From Streptosporangiaceae bacterium (GTDB lineage: Bacteria > Actinomycetota > Actinomycetes > Streptosporangiales > Streptosporangiaceae), in the NCBI GenBank assembly GCA_030052355.1, contig JASIGS010000145.1, positions 1 through 10,247 on the forward strand: DNA of 10,247 nucleotides. The letters run 5' to 3'. A program made the translations under genes and the position numbers. This document shows positions 1-5,936 of this stretch, one piece after another (within the stretch, counting starts at the first letter, position 1; the number at the start of each line of letters is the position of its first letter). The notes below the pieces were generated by a model. That model did no database searches, was not told where the DNA came from, and worked only from the letters and a program-made list of their open reading frames with translations.

Positions 1-864
1 CGCTACGGCACCCCGCGCGACCTGCTCATCGGCATCACCGTGGTGCGCGCCGACGGCACGATCGCGCACTCCGGCGGCAAGGTCGTGAAGAACGTCGCCG
101 GCTACGACCTCGGCAAGCTGTTCGCCAGCTCCTACGGGACCCTCGGCCTGATCACCGAGGCCACCTTCCGCCTGCACCCCAAGCCCGCGGCATCAACCGT
201 CGTGTCGCTGGCCAGCCCCGACCCGCAGTCCGCCGCGACCGCCGCACTAGCGGCCGCAAGTTCACCTCTTGCACCGTCCGCCATCGAGCTCGACTGGCCC
301 GCAGCCGCCGAGCCCATCACCGTGGGCGTCCTCATCGAAGGCGACGAGATCAGTGTTGAGGAGCGAGCGACGCGGATGACCAGCCTGCTAGCCGGTCAGC
401 GCGGGGCTGGCCGTCCGGCGGGCGGCCCTTTCCCATCTTTCTGGGGCCGCCCGCCGGACGGCAGCCCCACGCTGACGGCCCGAGTGGCATTCTGGCCCGC
501 CCAGCTTGCAAACGCCCTGACCGCGATCCGGACAGCCGCGGCCGAGCAGGACTTGGACCCAGCCATCAAGGGCTCAGCCGCGGTCGGTGTGCTCAACGTG
601 GAACTCGGGTCTACGGCGCCAGCCAGCGCAGTCGTAGCGTTTGTCACTGCTCTGCGGTCCGGGCTGGCAGCGATGGCACCGCCCGCCGACGGCGCGTGGC
701 CAGGTGCCAGCACCAGTGTGGTCGTCGTGTCAGCGCCGCCGGAGGTGAGGGACGAGGTGGACATGTGGGGGCCGGTGCCATCGGTGCCGTTGATGCGCTC
801 GGTCAAGTACCAGTTCGACCCTGAGCACCGGATGGCGCCGGGCCGGGCGCCGGGTGGCATCTGA
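1..864 (+). CDS. glcE: Glycolate oxidase FAD-binding subunit GlcE (5' truncated by window)
   Basis: This is the C-terminal 287 residues of an FAD-binding oxidase subunit; the reading frame is open from base 1, so the start lies upstream of the window. Near the left end the protein reads GGKVVKNVAGYDLGKL, followed by a stretch containing SYGTLGLITEATFRLHPKP. This is the signature of the PCMH-type FAD-binding domain of GlcE, and the VKNVAGYDL stretch is particularly typical. In the family, GlcD, GlcE and GlcF form the enzyme that oxidises glycolate to glyoxylate and passes electrons to the respiratory chain at the membrane. The bacterial subunit is about 350 residues, so perhaps 60-100 residues are missing on the left. 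The stop TGA shares its A with the ATG of the next gene (TGATG), indicating translational coupling with glcF. The middle of the protein (about residues 60-230) is Ala/Pro-rich and weakly conserved. A glcD gene is expected just upstream but is not visible here. Confidence 0.9.
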   Translation, partial: RYGTPRDLLIGITVVRADGTIAHSGGKVVKNVAGYDLGKLFASSYGTLGLITEATFRLHPKPAASTVVSLASPDPQSAATAALAAASSPLAPSAIELDWPAAAEPITVGVLIEGDEISVEERATRMTSLLAGQRGAGRPAGGPFPSFWGRPPDGSPTLTARVAFWPAQLANALTAIRTAAAEQDLDPAIKGSAAVGVLNVELGSTAPASAVVAFVTALRSGLAAMAPPADGAWPGASTSVVVVSAPPEVRDEVDMWGPVPSVPLMRSVKYQFDPEHRMAPGRAPGGI

Positions 865-2225
865 TGACCAGCCACGAGGAGACCCGGACCACCCCGCTGG
901 ACCCGGACGGCGAACTGCGCAACCTGGCTGGTGACTGCGTGCACTGCGGGTTCTGCCTGCCGTCGTGCCCGACTTACCAGCTGTGGGGCGAGGAGATGGA
1001 CTCGCCGCGCGGCCGGATCCACCTGATGACCCAGATCCTGGACAGCGGTGAAGGCAGCGCCGCCGCGCTCACGCACTTTGACAGGTGCCTCGGCTGCATG
1101 GCGTGCATGCCCGCCTGCCCGTCCGGGGTGCAGTACGACAAGCTGATCGAGGCCGCGCGCAGCTGGAGCGAGGAACCGCCGGCAGCGGCCGCCTCGCAGC
1201 CGCTGCCGGCCCGGTCCAGGCGCGAGCGCATGATCCGAGCCGCGATCTTCGCCACGTTCCCGTATCCGCGGCGTCTTCGGGCGCTGGTGGGTCCGCTGCG
1301 GACGGTGCAGCTAGCGCACCTGGACTCCAGGATCGCCGGCAGCAAGCTGCTCGCGCGGCTGGTACCCGAGGCGTCCACCGCGCTCACGCTCGCGCCGTCC
1401 ACCCTGGACGTGCAAAAGGGCCGCCTGCCCGCGCGGATTGCCGCCAGGGGCGAGCGCAGGGCCACGGTCGGGATGCTGACCGGCTGCGTGCAGCAGGTGT
1501 TCTTCCCCCGGGTCAACGAGTCCACCGCGAGGGTGCTCGCGGCGGAGGGCTGCGACGTGGTGGTCCCGCCCGGCCAGGGTTGCTGCGGCGCGCTCTCGTT
1601 GCACGGCGGCAGGCGCGCGGAGGCAGCAGCGTTCGCCCGCGCCGTCATCGAGACCTTCGAGCGGGCGGGCGTCGATGCGGTCGTGGTGAACGCGGCCGGC
1701 TGCGGCTCGGCCATGAAGGACTACGGTCACCTGCTGGCCGACGATCCCGCGTGGGCCGCCCGTGCCGCCGCGCTGGCTGCCAAGGTGCGCGACTTCAGCG
1801 AGTTTCTCGCCGACCTCGGGCCGGTCGCGGCGCGACACGAGCTGCCGATGCTCATCGCCTACCAGGACGCGTGCCACCTCGGCCACGCTCAGCGCATCAC
1901 CGAGGCGCCGCGCAGCCTGCTGCGCGGCATCCCCGGCGTCAGGCTCGCCGAGCTCGGCGACGGCGGCACCTGCTGCGGCTCCGCGGGCATCTACAACCTG
2001 GTGCAGCCGGAGACGGCCGCAGAGCTCGGCGCCCGCAAGGCCAGCGTCGTCCGCGCGACCGGCGCGGACCTGCTCGTCTCGGCCAACCCCGGCTGCACCA
2101 TGCAGATCACCAAGGCGCTCGCGGTGCAGGGGCATTCGCTTCAGGTCGCGCACATCGCCGAGGTCATCGACGCCTCGATCCGCTCCCGTCCGGCCAGCAC
2201 CCTGCTCGGCGCCAGCACTCCCTAG
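864..2225 (+). CDS. glcF: Glycolate oxidase iron-sulfur subunit GlcF
   Basis: This 453-residue protein is the electron-transfer subunit of glycolate oxidase. Two ferredoxin-type 4Fe-4S motifs are visible: Cys25, 28, 31, 35 (CVHCGFCLPSCP) and Cys75, 78, 81, 85 (CLGCMACMPACP). Two cysteine-rich CCG domains follow. The first has Cys208, Cys240-Cys241-Gly and Cys280; the second has Cys337 (DACH), Cys370-Cys371-Gly and Cys411. This double-CCG layout is shared with GlcF, GlpC, LutA and heterodisulfide reductase subunits. The one-base overlap with glcE and the length choose GlcF over the alternatives. The start ATG is fixed by the overlap; no strong Shine-Dalgarno sequence is seen, so translation probably depends on coupling to glcE. 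The protein probably sits at the inner face of the membrane, relaying electrons from the FAD subunits to quinone. The stop TAG directly abuts the stop of the convergent NHL gene, leaving no room for a dedicated terminator. Confidence 0.93.
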   Translation: MTSHEETRTTPLDPDGELRNLAGDCVHCGFCLPSCPTYQLWGEEMDSPRGRIHLMTQILDSGEGSAAALTHFDRCLGCMACMPACPSGVQYDKLIEAARSWSEEPPAAAASQPLPARSRRERMIRAAIFATFPYPRRLRALVGPLRTVQLAHLDSRIAGSKLLARLVPEASTALTLAPSTLDVQKGRLPARIAARGERRATVGMLTGCVQQVFFPRVNESTARVLAAEGCDVVVPPGQGCCGALSLHGGRRAEAAAFARAVIETFERAGVDAVVVNAAGCGSAMKDYGHLLADDPAWAARAAALAAKVRDFSEFLADLGPVAARHELPMLIAYQDACHLGHAQRITEAPRSLLRGIPGVRLAELGDGGTCCGSAGIYNLVQPETAAELGARKASVVRATGADLLVSANPGCTMQITKALAVQGHSLQVAHIAEVIDASIRSRPASTLLGASTP

Positions 2226-3398
2226 TCAGCTCGACCGGCCGGAGAGCACCTGCATGCACATCGCAGATGAAAGATGGCGCGGCGTACGCCACACGACCCG
2301 CAGCCGCTGGCCAGGCGGCACGGCCACGATTGACGACGTGGCCGCCCAGCCGTTGCCTGAGTCCGTGTCCGCGTAGATGGTCCCGTCGGAGGCGACCGCT
2401 ATGCCGTCGGGCAGGAACGCGCCGCCGCTCCTGCCCAGCGGCAAGCGGCCAGCGAAGTCGTAAACGGTGCTCTCCCCCGACGGGCTCAGCCTCACGAGCA
2501 GCTGGGTGTCCATCGCGTAGACGACCCCGCCAGGGCCCGCGACGAGGCCCCCGTCGCCGCGCGGATAGAAGCGCGAGCTGACCAGGCGCATGATCCCGCG
2601 TGGGTCGACCATCAGCAGCGCCTTGGTGTTCTCGCCGGCGATGAACAGGTCACCCTTGCCGTCGAACGCGATAGCGTCAGGCCCGTCGGGGCTGGCCCCG
2701 GTCGCCGGGCCGCCGATGCCGGTCACGCCCGCGGCCTTGAGCACCGCCGGACCGGCGACTATGTACAGGCGGCCATCCGGGCTGAGCCGTAGCACCTGGT
2801 CGTTTCCCGCGTCGGCGATGTATAGCTCGCCGTCCGGCCCGATTGCGACATCGGCTGGGTCGGACAGCGAAGCGCGCAGCGCGGGTGTTCCGTTCGCCAC
2901 TTCGCCCTTGCCGGATCCGTCTCCCGCGACCGTCGAGATCGTCCCGTCCGGCGCGATCGCGCGCACGCGGTTGTTGCCCTGGTCCGCGAAGTACACCGTC
3001 CCGTCGGCGGTGACGGCCATGCCGCCCGGATCGTCGATCCCGGCCTGGTTCGCCGGCCCGCCGTCACCAGAAAAGCCCCGGACTCCGGTCCCGGCGACGG
3101 CAGTAAGCCGTCCTGCCGTGGAGCGTTCGAGAATCTGGTCGCGCCGGGTGTCCGATATGTATAGCGCCCCGTTGGGCCCGAACGCCAGTGCTCCTGGTGC
3201 CTTGGGCTGGACGCCGTGGATCCAGGCGTTCGGGGGCATCGGGATTTCCTCGCTGGGAACGGGTGGCGTCTTGCCGGACCCAGCGGAGACGACCACGAAA
3301 ACTACCCCGCCGGCAGCGGCGAGGATGGGGAACAGCAAGGCGCCCAACGTGCGCAGGCGGAATGTGGCCACCCGCCGTGGCCGGACGAGAAGCTTCAT
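2226..3398 (-). CDS. Membrane-anchored NHL-repeat (six-bladed propeller-like) protein
   Basis: The 390-residue product starts with a basic segment (MKLLVRPRR), followed by a hydrophobic helix at about residues 18-40. This would act as an N-terminal membrane anchor or uncleaved signal, placing the rest outside the cytoplasm. A Pro-rich linker (44-57) follows. From about residue 66 onward there are NHL-type repeats, each with a pattern like 'A.GPDG.LYIAD.GN..V..L.PDG': examples are 69-84, 126-152 (YFADQGNNRVRAIAPDG), 182-208 (LYIADAGNDQVLRLSPDG), 240-266, 286-312 and 329-345. Repeat blades also carry VAGTG.RGFSGDGGPA. NHL/SMP-30-like propellers bind ligands or proteins and are occasionally lyases; no substrate can be inferred. 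The start ATG is supported by AGGAG four bases upstream. The gene is convergent with glcF and divergent from the methyltransferase gene, so neighbours give no functional clue. The identification as a repeat propeller is firm; the function is unknown. Confidence 0.85.
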   Translation of the reverse strand: MKLLVRPRRVATFRLRTLGALLFPILAAAGGVVFVVVSAGSGKTPPVPSEEIPMPPNAWIHGVQPKAPGALAFGPNGALYISDTRRDQILERSTAGRLTAVAGTGVRGFSGDGGPANQAGIDDPGGMAVTADGTVYFADQGNNRVRAIAPDGTISTVAGDGSGKGEVANGTPALRASLSDPADVAIGPDGELYIADAGNDQVLRLSPDGRLYIVAGPAVLKAAGVTGIGGPATGASPDGPDAIAFDGKGDLFIAGENTKALLMVDPRGIMRLVSSRFYPRGDGGLVAGPGGVVYAMDTQLLVRLSPSGESTVYDFAGRLPLGRSGGAFLPDGIAVASDGTIYADTDSGNGWAATSSIVAVPPGQRLRVVWRTPRHLSSAMCMQVLSGRSS

Positions 3399-3402
3399 CT
3401 CG

Positions 3403-3427
3403 CTCCTAAGCGTTCACCTCCATTATC
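3403..3427 (-). promoter_or_regulatory. Putative -10 box and ribosome binding site of the NHL gene
   Basis: On the minus strand GATAAT (3427-3422) matches the TATAAT consensus at five of six positions. AGGAG (3407-3403) lies four bases before the ATG. Transcription starting about seven bases after the -10 would give a leader of roughly 17 nt containing this binding site. No convincing -35 hexamer was found at 16-19 bp, so the promoter call is moderate while the ribosome binding site is good. Confidence 0.45.
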
Positions 3428-3487
3428 GCGACAGCGGAGCGTGATTGTGTCCTGCGTGCCTGGCTCCTTCGGGCGGAACTCCCACCC

Positions 3488-3523
3488 CTGACTCGTGGTC
3501 GTGCGCGGATAGGGTAATCGCCA
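3488..3523 (+). promoter_or_regulatory. Putative leaderless promoter of the methyltransferase gene
   Basis: CTGACT (3488-3493; four of six matches to TTGACA) and TAGGGT (3510-3515; fits the actinobacterial TANNNT -10) are separated by 16 bp. The ATG begins at 3523, seven bases after the -10. The expected transcription start therefore coincides with the start codon. There is no good Shine-Dalgarno sequence at the usual distance, which agrees with a leaderless mRNA. This is inferred from spacing only. Confidence 0.45.
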
Positions 3524-4293
3524 TGGAAGAGGACGAACGGGTACGTCACGCGTCTTCGTTCGGCGCCGCCGCGGCGGCCTACGGGGAGCACCGGCCGGAC
3601 TACGCGGAAGCCGCGGTGCGCTGGGCGCTGGAGCCTGCGCCAGGCCCGCGCGTGCTCGACCTCGGGGCGGGCACCGGCAAGCTGACCGCGACGCTGCTCG
3701 CACTCGGCGCTCACGTCGCCGCGGTCGAGCCCGACCCGTCGATGCTGGCCCAGCTGCGCAGCACGCTGCCGTCGGCCCGCTCCCTGGCCGGCAGCGCCGA
3801 GTCGATACCGCTGCCTGACGCGTCCGTCGACGCCGTCCTCGCCGGCCAGGCCCTGCACTGGTTCGACATGGCCGTCGCCGGTCCCGAGATCGCCAGGGTC
3901 CTGTCTCATGGCGGCGTCGTCGCTGGCCTGTGGAATGTGTACGACGATCGGGTGGACTGGGTGGCGGGGCTGGACCGCATCAGCGAAGGGGCCGCCGGAG
4001 TCACGCTCAGCAGCTGGTATAAGCAGGATCCGGACGCGCATCTGGCGGGGATAGACCTGCCCGGGCTGTTCGGCCCGGCTGAGCGCGCCGAGTTCCCGCA
4101 CGGACAAAGCCGCACGGCCGACTCGCTGCTCGGGACGATCGCCACGCACTCCCGGCTGCTGGTGATGCCCGCCGAGGCCCGAGCGGACCTGCTCGGCCGG
4201 CTCCGCGCCTACCTCGAGAGCCGCCCGGAGACCGCGACCGGCGAGTTCATCCTCCCGCTGGTGACCAGCGTGCTGCGCGCCCGCCGCGTCTGA
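3523..4293 (+). CDS. Class I SAM-dependent methyltransferase (Methyltransf_11/UbiE-like)
   Basis: The 256-residue product carries the Rossmann-type S-adenosylmethionine fold. Motif I is VLDLGAGTG at residues 44-52, the acidic end of strand 2 is Glu69 (AAVEPDPSML), AESIPLPDASVDAV at 92-105 is the motif around strand 4, and QALHWFD at 109-115 is the motif typical of this broad family. The N-terminal segment (FGAAAAAYGEHRPDY) is the usual opening of UbiE/BioC-like small-molecule methyltransferases. The substrate cannot be read from the sequence. An in-frame start 26 codons upstream (3445) exists, but the extension is Cys/Pro-rich, unlike the family, and would cover the apparent promoter. I therefore use the ATG at 3523, where the family-like sequence begins. 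The gene appears monocistronic: it is divergent from the NHL gene and followed by a 199-bp gap. Confidence 0.85.
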   Translation: MEEDERVRHASSFGAAAAAYGEHRPDYAEAAVRWALEPAPGPRVLDLGAGTGKLTATLLALGAHVAAVEPDPSMLAQLRSTLPSARSLAGSAESIPLPDASVDAVLAGQALHWFDMAVAGPEIARVLSHGGVVAGLWNVYDDRVDWVAGLDRISEGAAGVTLSSWYKQDPDAHLAGIDLPGLFGPAERAEFPHGQSRTADSLLGTIATHSRLLVMPAEARADLLGRLRAYLESRPETATGEFILPLVTSVLRARRV

Positions 4294-4346
4294 CAGCTAG
4301 CGCTCTGCGCTTGCTCAGCTGACGTCCAGCCGGCGCGCCCGCACGG

Positions 4347-4371
4347 CAGTTACCGAAAACTCCGGTAACTG
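4347..4371. repeat. Perfect 9-bp inverted repeat, possible operator
   Basis: CAGTTACCG (4347-4355) and CGGTAACTG (4363-4371) are perfect reverse complements separated by AAAACTC. No T-run follows on either strand, so this is not an obvious intrinsic terminator for the methyltransferase gene. The arm length and spacing suit a binding site for a dimeric regulator upstream of the gene at 4493. The regulator is not identifiable from this window. Confidence 0.5.
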
Positions 4372-4446
4372 GATGACCAAAAAGGCGTCATGGCTCGTCT
4401 CTAACCGGAAGAGAACGGTGTAACGCGCGCGACCTGCGGGGAATGG

Positions 4447-4489
4447 CGGAAATCGGAGCGGACAGCTCCGTTTCCGAAAGCGGGGGAAG
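4447..4489 (+). promoter_or_regulatory. Leader hairpin followed by strong Shine-Dalgarno sequence
   Basis: The left arm 4447-4459 (CGGAAATCGGAGC) pairs with 4465-4476 (GCTCCGTTTCCG). This gives a 12-bp stem with one bulged T (4453) and the loop GGACA. Five bases later comes the purine-rich GGGGGAAG (4482-4489), three bases before the ATG at 4493. The rest of the 4294-4492 gap holds the inverted repeat at 4347-4371; I see no convincing -10/-35 pair in it. A hairpin this close to the ribosome binding site may affect translation or mRNA stability. Confidence 0.5.
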
Positions 4490-4492
4490 TGC

Positions 4493-5221
4493 ATGCATCG
4501 GAAGCTCGACATCCTGGCCGAGAACGGCTACGTCGTGCTCGGAGACTGGCGGGGGCCAGCGATACCAGCCGACGAGTGGGAGTCGCTGGACTACATGGAC
4601 TGGAAGAGCGGCGGCGACACGAACTTCGCGCCGCTCGCATCGGCGTTCGGCGAGATGGAGTGCCACGGGTTCTGGGACCATGGCAAGGCGGACAAGGGCG
4701 GTGTCTGGACGACGAACGCCAAGATCGCGCCCAGCCTCGTCAGCTACGTGCAGGGCATCGGCGGCAACTTCGGCCGTGTCCGCGTCATCAAGCTCAACCC
4801 GAGCGACGAGGCGACGGCGCTGCGCAACCTGCACCTCGACGACAACAACCGGCTCAACCCTGACGGCGACGGCTGGGTGGTCCGGTCCTGGCTGGAACTG
4901 GACAACACGCCGGGGGTGTCGGTCTTCATCCTGCGGGAGAAGAAGGACGACCCGGCAACCGAGACGCGGATTCCGCTGCACCCCGGGCTGCAGGTGGTGA
5001 TCGACACCGAGCGGCTGTACCACGTCGTGTGGCACCCCGGCCCGCTGCCGCGGTACGCGCTGATCACCTCGTGGGAGAGCGACGACGTCATCGACAGCTG
5101 GATCGCGCACGAGCTGGCGGTGCCGGTCGCGTCGGCCCGCCGGCACGCCATGGCGGGAATGACGCCTGCCAAGCCCAGCGTCGAGCCCGCCGCCAAGCCC
5201 ACTGCGCGGATCGGCCGCTAG
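4493..5221 (+). CDS. Unrecognised protein, possible Fe(II)/2-oxoglutarate-type oxygenase
   Basis: I do not recognise this 242-residue protein with certainty. The start is fixed by GGGGGAAG just upstream. The centre reads RVIKLNPSDEATALRNLHLDD (His114, Asp116), then a WVVRSWLELDNTPGVSVF strand, an LHPGLQVVIDTERLYHVVWH stretch (His177, His181) and PRYALITSW (Arg187). The pattern HxD - about 60 residues - H - 10 residues - R, on alternating beta strands, is that of double-stranded beta-helix Fe(II)/2-oxoglutarate oxygenases such as the aspartyl/asparaginyl beta-hydroxylase-like group. His114, Asp116 and His177 would bind iron and Arg187 the co-substrate. This is an inference from a residue pattern, not a family match. 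The N-terminal third (1-90) is Trp/Gly/Asp-rich, and the C-terminal 25 residues are a low-complexity Ala/Pro/Lys tail. No signal peptide or membrane helix is seen, so it is probably cytosolic. It seems monocistronic: it has its own leader, and a strong hairpin follows the stop codon. Confidence 0.75.
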   Translation: MHRKLDILAENGYVVLGDWRGPAIPADEWESLDYMDWKSGGDTNFAPLASAFGEMECHGFWDHGKADKGGVWTTNAKIAPSLVSYVQGIGGNFGRVRVIKLNPSDEATALRNLHLDDNNRLNPDGDGWVVRSWLELDNTPGVSVFILREKKDDPATETRIPLHPGLQVVIDTERLYHVVWHPGPLPRYALITSWESDDVIDSWIAHELAVPVASARRHAMAGMTPAKPSVEPAAKPTARIGR

Positions 5222-5223
5222 CC

Positions 5224-5259
5224 GCCCGGTGGCGCGGCGTGCCCGCCGCGCCACCGGGC
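5224..5259 (+). terminator. Strong hairpin terminator (16-bp perfect stem)
   Basis: GCCCGGTGGCGCGGCG (5224-5239) and CGCCGCGCCACCGGGC (5244-5259) pair perfectly around the loop TGCC. The hairpin begins two bases after the stop codon of the putative oxygenase gene. There is no U-tract, which is common for actinobacterial terminators. It insulates the following RHH operon. Confidence 0.8.
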
Positions 5260-5264
5260 ACCGC

Positions 5265-5291
5265 CGGAGATCGAGCTTCGGAGATCGAGCT
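5265..5291. repeat. 13-bp perfect direct repeat
   Basis: CGGAGATCGAGCT occurs at 5265-5277 and again at 5279-5291, separated by a single T. It lies between the hairpin terminator and the operator array of the RHH gene. It may be a simple tandem duplication or an extra protein-binding site; the sequence does not decide. Confidence 0.6.
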
Positions 5292-5313
5292 CCAGAACCA
5301 GTTCGCGTCAAAG

Positions 5314-5389
5314 TGATGTCTAGATGATGCTTGATGACATCATCCCTGACTTGACAGACGTCATCAGTGACGTCATGATGACGTCATGG
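5314..5389. promoter_or_regulatory. Helically phased TGACGTCA-type operator array
   Basis: Units beginning TGA (one begins AGA) start at 5314, 5325, 5335, 5347, 5356, 5368 and 5379, so the spacings are 11, 10, 12, 9, 12 and 11 bp, about one helical turn each. The last two are perfect palindromes TGACGTCA (5368-5375 and 5379-5386) within an 11-bp tandem repeat TGACGTCATGR. AGACGTCATCA (5356-5366) and TGACATCATCC (5335-5345) are near copies, while 5314, 5325 and 5347 are degenerate. TGATG-A-CATCA (5332-5342) is another perfect inverted repeat. The array overlaps the promoter and start codon of the RHH gene. Ribbon-helix-helix proteins often bind such short tandem sites cooperatively, so autoregulation is the natural reading. 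Confidence 0.75.
5351..5386 (+). promoter_or_regulatory. Leaderless promoter of the RHH-DUF4097 operon
   Basis: A perfect -35 TTGACA (5351-5356) is followed after exactly 17 bp by CATGAT (5374-5379), which matches TATAAT at four of six positions. The ATG begins at 5386, seven bases beyond the -10, so the predicted transcription start falls on the start codon. No Shine-Dalgarno sequence is present, consistent with a leaderless mRNA. Both TGACGTCA palindromes overlap the spacer, -10 and start site, where a bound repressor would block RNA polymerase. Confidence 0.65.
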
Positions 5390-5889
5390 ATCTGAGCCAG
5401 TACACAGAAGCGCTCCGCCGCGAGCTCACCGCCATCACCCGGTTCGCCGGGGACGACATCGCCAGGACCGCCGAGATGCTGGCAGAATCACTGGACTCGT
5501 CGGTCCGGCTGGCGCTGCTCGACGTTCTGTCGGCGGCCGCGGAAGAGATAACCGCGAGCCTCGACGGGGCGATCATCGACGTACGCCTGGCCGGCACCCA
5601 GCCGGAGTTCGTGGTCACGTTCGCCGAACACGAGCAAGCGGCCGGTCCGGCTGCGCCCGGGGCGGCCGGCGACGCAGCCGAGGAGGCCGGCACCGCGAGG
5701 ATCACGCTACGGCTGCCCGAGTCGCTGAAGTCCCAGGTCGAAGCGCAGGCCGCGGTCGATGGTCTCTCTGTCAACACCTGGCTCGTGCACGCCGTCAAAC
5801 GCGCGCTCGAGCCGCAGTCCAGCCGCGGACCGCGGCCGAGGTCCGGCACGACCTTCGGCAAGCGTTACACGGGCTTCGCCCGCAGCTAG
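5386..5889 (+). CDS. Ribbon-helix-helix (HicB/Arc-like) DNA-binding protein, likely autoregulator
   Basis: This 167-residue protein has three parts. Residues 1-80 are mainly helical and end in a beta segment (IIDVRLAGTQPEFVVTFAEH). Residues 83-102 form an Ala/Gly/Pro-rich linker. Residues 103-142 (TARITLRLPESLKSQVEAQ, then LSVNTWLVHAVKRALE) form a ribbon-helix-helix domain: the beta strand ITLRLP contacts DNA in the Arc/CopG/HicB families. The tail (145-167) is basic and Gly/Arg-rich. Automatic pipelines usually name such proteins 'HicB family antitoxin'. No HicA-like small dsRBD toxin gene lies next to it, so a transcriptional regulator is the better reading. The promoter region is filled with TGACGTCA-type sites that are plausible targets. 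The gene is 47 bp upstream of the DUF4097 gene on the same strand, probably in one operon. The start is set by the leaderless promoter; no in-frame alternative is better. Confidence 0.82.
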   Translation: MDLSQYTEALRRELTAITRFAGDDIARTAEMLAESLDSSVRLALLDVLSAAAEEITASLDGAIIDVRLAGTQPEFVVTFAEHEQAAGPAAPGAAGDAAEEAGTARITLRLPESLKSQVEAQAAVDGLSVNTWLVHAVKRALEPQSSRGPRPRSGTTFGKRYTGFARS

Positions 5890-5936
5890 CGGGCGGCGTT
5901 CCCGCTCCAACCCCACCGCCACAGAAGGGCACAGCC

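Noticed and set aside
396..1076. Minus-strand ORF of 226 codons across glcE/glcF
   Set aside because: It lies antisense to two clearly recognised genes, has no recognisable domain and no binding site; a GC-driven shadow.
1085..2581. Long plus-strand ORF of 498 codons inside glcF
   Set aside because: It is out of frame with glcF, very rich in Arg/Ala/Gly/Pro and without any family motif: a shadow of high-GC coding DNA.
3406..3423. Five-codon upstream ORF (MEVNA) whose stop overlaps the binding site of the NHL gene
   Set aside because: Its ATG overlaps the proposed -10 GATAAT, so it would not be transcribed from that promoter.
3475..3500. GGAAC resembling an ECF sigma factor -35 upstream of the methyltransferase gene
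   Set aside because: No matching ECF -10 (CGTT or GTT) occurs at the right distance; the TAGGGT box fits better.
4388..5311. Minus-strand ORF of 307 codons opposite the putative oxygenase gene
   Set aside because: It would read through the terminator hairpin, is Arg/Val-rich with no motif, and has no start signal. The plus-strand gene has a strong binding site and a balanced composition.
5386..5889. A HicAB toxin-antitoxin module
   Set aside because: Only the RHH partner is present; neither flanking gene encodes a HicA-like small RNA-binding toxin.
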